From a virus: a stretch of 25,265 nucleotides of DNA. This document shows, in pieces, positions 24,375 through 25,265 of the stretch. The position numbers and the translations under genes are program-made. The notes under the pieces were generated by a model. That model saw nothing but the letters and a program-made list of their open reading frames with translations, did no database searches and was not told the origin of the DNA. How positions within the stretch are numbered: the stretch's first letter is position 1; each line of letters begins with the position of its first letter. The DNA lies in IMG/VR virus record IMGVR_UViG_3300030518_000122, positions 1 to 25,265 of that record; one strand, 5' to 3'.

Positions 24375-25051
24375 TACTTCTTTCCAGGAAGACTCCACGA
24401 AGCATTATCCCAATTTACACCATACCAATCTTTATCCTGTTCCTGTTGCGTGCGCTGTTGTTTCGGAGCCTTGTTTTCCTCTATAGCACTGCCGCAGGTT
24501 TGCAGTTCAAGAGCGACTTTGCGTAGCACTTCATCATCAGGAGTTTTGCTTCCGATATTACTAATATAGTGCTCATGAATCCACGCATCATCAATCGGTT
24601 TATAATTCGCGCCCTTCCAATCCTTTGAGAACACAACCTCAACCTGTGCGATGGTCATAGCCCCGTAAATCGGAGTGCATTCTTCCAGGGCGCGGATCAC
24701 GTCATCGCACACCTCAGATTTCTGTAGCTTCTCGAAGGTGCAGAACTCAATCACCCTCCTTATTATATTGATATTGTCGATGCAGCAATGGATCGGCGCG
24801 GGAGACTCGATGTCTACATCATACTCACAGAGCAGCAGGCTGGAACTGCGCCTGTTATGCCGGTACTCAACTCCTTTGAAGTGCGGGTGTTTACTGGGCC
24901 GTTCTGGGACAAGATTGCGATAGACCGTCATGAACGCATGGTCAGTAGTTCCACAGAGCGGAACGGCGGTATTGTCGGCTTTCATCCAGAACAGCATGAT
25001 GCCATCGTGCTTGTATTGACCTCGGGACTCAATCGGATTATTTAGAGCCAT
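24374..25051 (-). CDS. Cysteine-rich protein of unknown function
   Basis: A 225-residue protein whose ATG lies inside the end of the upstream gene with GGAG 9 bases before it. It contains eight cysteines, including a CC pair (PIHCCIDNINIIRRVIEFC). The N-terminal half has LFWMKADNTAVPLCG and HKHNRRSSS-type segments (read HNRRSSSLLLCEYDVD). A charged Gln-rich tail follows (APKQQRTQQEQDKDWYGVNW). I recognise no family. The high cysteine content suggests a cytoplasmic, possibly metal-binding protein rather than a capsid component. It is co-transcribed with the small zinc-finger gene. Confidence 0.7.
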   Translation of the reverse strand: MALNNPIESRGQYKHDGIMLFWMKADNTAVPLCGTTDHAFMTVYRNLVPERPSKHPHFKGVEYRHNRRSSSLLLCEYDVDIESPAPIHCCIDNINIIRRVIEFCTFEKLQKSEVCDDVIRALEECTPIYGAMTIAQVEVVFSKDWKGANYKPIDDAWIHEHYISNIGSKTPDDEVLRKVALELQTCGSAIEENKAPKQQRTQQEQDKDWYGVNWDNASWSLPGKK

Positions 25052-25265
25052 CCCCTATCACTCCGTTCTCCATGTACTGAAACAGTTTCTCGGCCTGGAT
25101 TATCACGTCATCAATCGTAAGATCCTTCTCACGAATCGTGTAGCTTCCAGGCTTCATCACAAATTCAAGAGCACGTGTTCGGAGCAATTGCTGTCTGTTT
25201 TCAGCCTTAAAGTTCCGCATATCATCAGCCACGTTATTAACGTGGCTATTTAGGTTGAGGTACGC
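25038..25265 (-). CDS. Small protein of unknown function, probably 5'-truncated by the window edge
   Basis: The frame ends at 25038 and is open to the right edge. The first possible start inside the window is GTG 25232, then ATG 25220; neither has a purine-rich ribosome site, so the gene probably begins outside the window. Visible sequence includes VADDMRNFKAENRQQLLRTR, FVMKPGSYTIREKDLTIDDV and EKLFQYMENG. It is charged, mixed alpha/beta, and I recognise no family. It overlaps the start of the next gene by 14 bases. Confidence 0.55.
   Translation of the reverse strand, partial: AYLNLNSHVNNVADDMRNFKAENRQQLLRTRALEFVMKPGSYTIREKDLTIDDVIIQAEKLFQYMENGVIGDGSK
25227..25247. repeat. Perfect 9-bp inverted repeat at right edge
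   Basis: AGCCACGTT and AACGTGGCT flank a 3-base centre (ATT). It overlaps the first possible start codon (GTG 25232) of the partial gene. It may be an operator-like or RNA hairpin site if that GTG is the start, or an incidental feature inside the coding region if the gene begins outside the window. Confidence 0.5.

Larger units (their letters stand above)
1..25265. repeat. Dispersed 6-mer AAGTTA/TAACTT on both strands
   Basis: By eye I count about 32 AAGTTA and 25 TAACTT on the plus strand, roughly 57 in total. Base composition would predict about 10-12. The wider context is often S-AAGTTA-R. Copies occur in several reading frames and both orientations. They also lie in most of the short gaps, such as 7461-7508, 8070-8084, 10531-10559 and 22725. 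Only one copy (near 4852) is seen between about 2285 and 6880. The count needs a computed check. Confidence 0.6.

Noticed and set aside
1-25265. CRISPR array, insertion sequence or integrase/attachment site
   Set aside because: I saw no regularly spaced direct repeats, transposase or integrase motifs; the dispersed AAGTTA word is irregularly spaced and in both orientations.

Overview
The window is a 25 kb piece of the structural and packaging region of a tailed, probably podovirus-like, double-stranded DNA phage or prophage. Every credible gene lies on the minus strand, so transcription runs from the right edge to the left edge. Genes are tightly packed, with stop/start overlaps (TAATG, TGATG) and GGAG/AGGAGG-type ribosome binding sites. 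No tape-measure, sheath, baseplate or tail-tube genes are visible. Instead there are ejection-type internal proteins, two small connector-type proteins and a nozzle-like protein, which fits a short-tailed virion. The host cannot be identified. A small protein resembling the RcGTA head-spike base family is a weak hint towards Proteobacteria. No integrase, replication, lysis, defence or CRISPR genes are visible.

Layout in transcription order, right to left. (1) 25265-23003: small genes of unknown function, a mini zinc-finger protein, and a Gln/Asn/Ala-rich ejection-type protein. (2) 23002-22706: a 297-base non-coding gap with a GC-rich double hairpin, a tRNA-like gene with an oversized anticodon arm, and another hairpin just before the next gene. 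(3) 22705-15868: two large internal virion proteins. The first has an N-terminal lysozyme/transglycosylase (SLT-like) domain; the second is about 1,617 residues. Together with the 23285-24151 protein they look like an ejection set comparable in role to T7 gp14/15/16 or P22 gp7/20/16. (4) 15867-15794: a gap with a good sigma70-like promoter overlapped by a 9-bp inverted repeat. (5) 15793-9436: candidate small terminase, large terminase interrupted by a 133-residue mini-intein, FmdB-like zinc ribbon, portal with a collagen-like tail, scaffold and major capsid protein. (6) 9420-6981: two tandem paralogous connector proteins and two uncharacterised proteins. (7) 6980-1: adsorption and tail module with an RcGTA-like spike base, a 1,200-residue multidomain fibre carrying a GH43-like propeller, further beta-rich proteins, and a nozzle-like protein running off the left edge.

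The genes together would package DNA (terminase, portal), build the head (scaffold, capsid), close it (connectors, nozzle), recognise or trim surface polysaccharide (spike base, fibre) and carry DNA through the envelope (SLT and ejection proteins).

The most notable signals beyond ordinary gene content are: the short endonuclease-free intein splitting the nuclease motif of the terminase; the tRNA-like gene with about 16 extra nucleotides in its anticodon arm; a 6-mer (AAGTTA/TAACTT) heavily repeated on both strands but almost absent from the fibre region; a domain nested inside the GH43-like propeller; and a promoter/operator-like element ahead of the terminase genes. All similarity statements come from reading the sequence; no database search was run.
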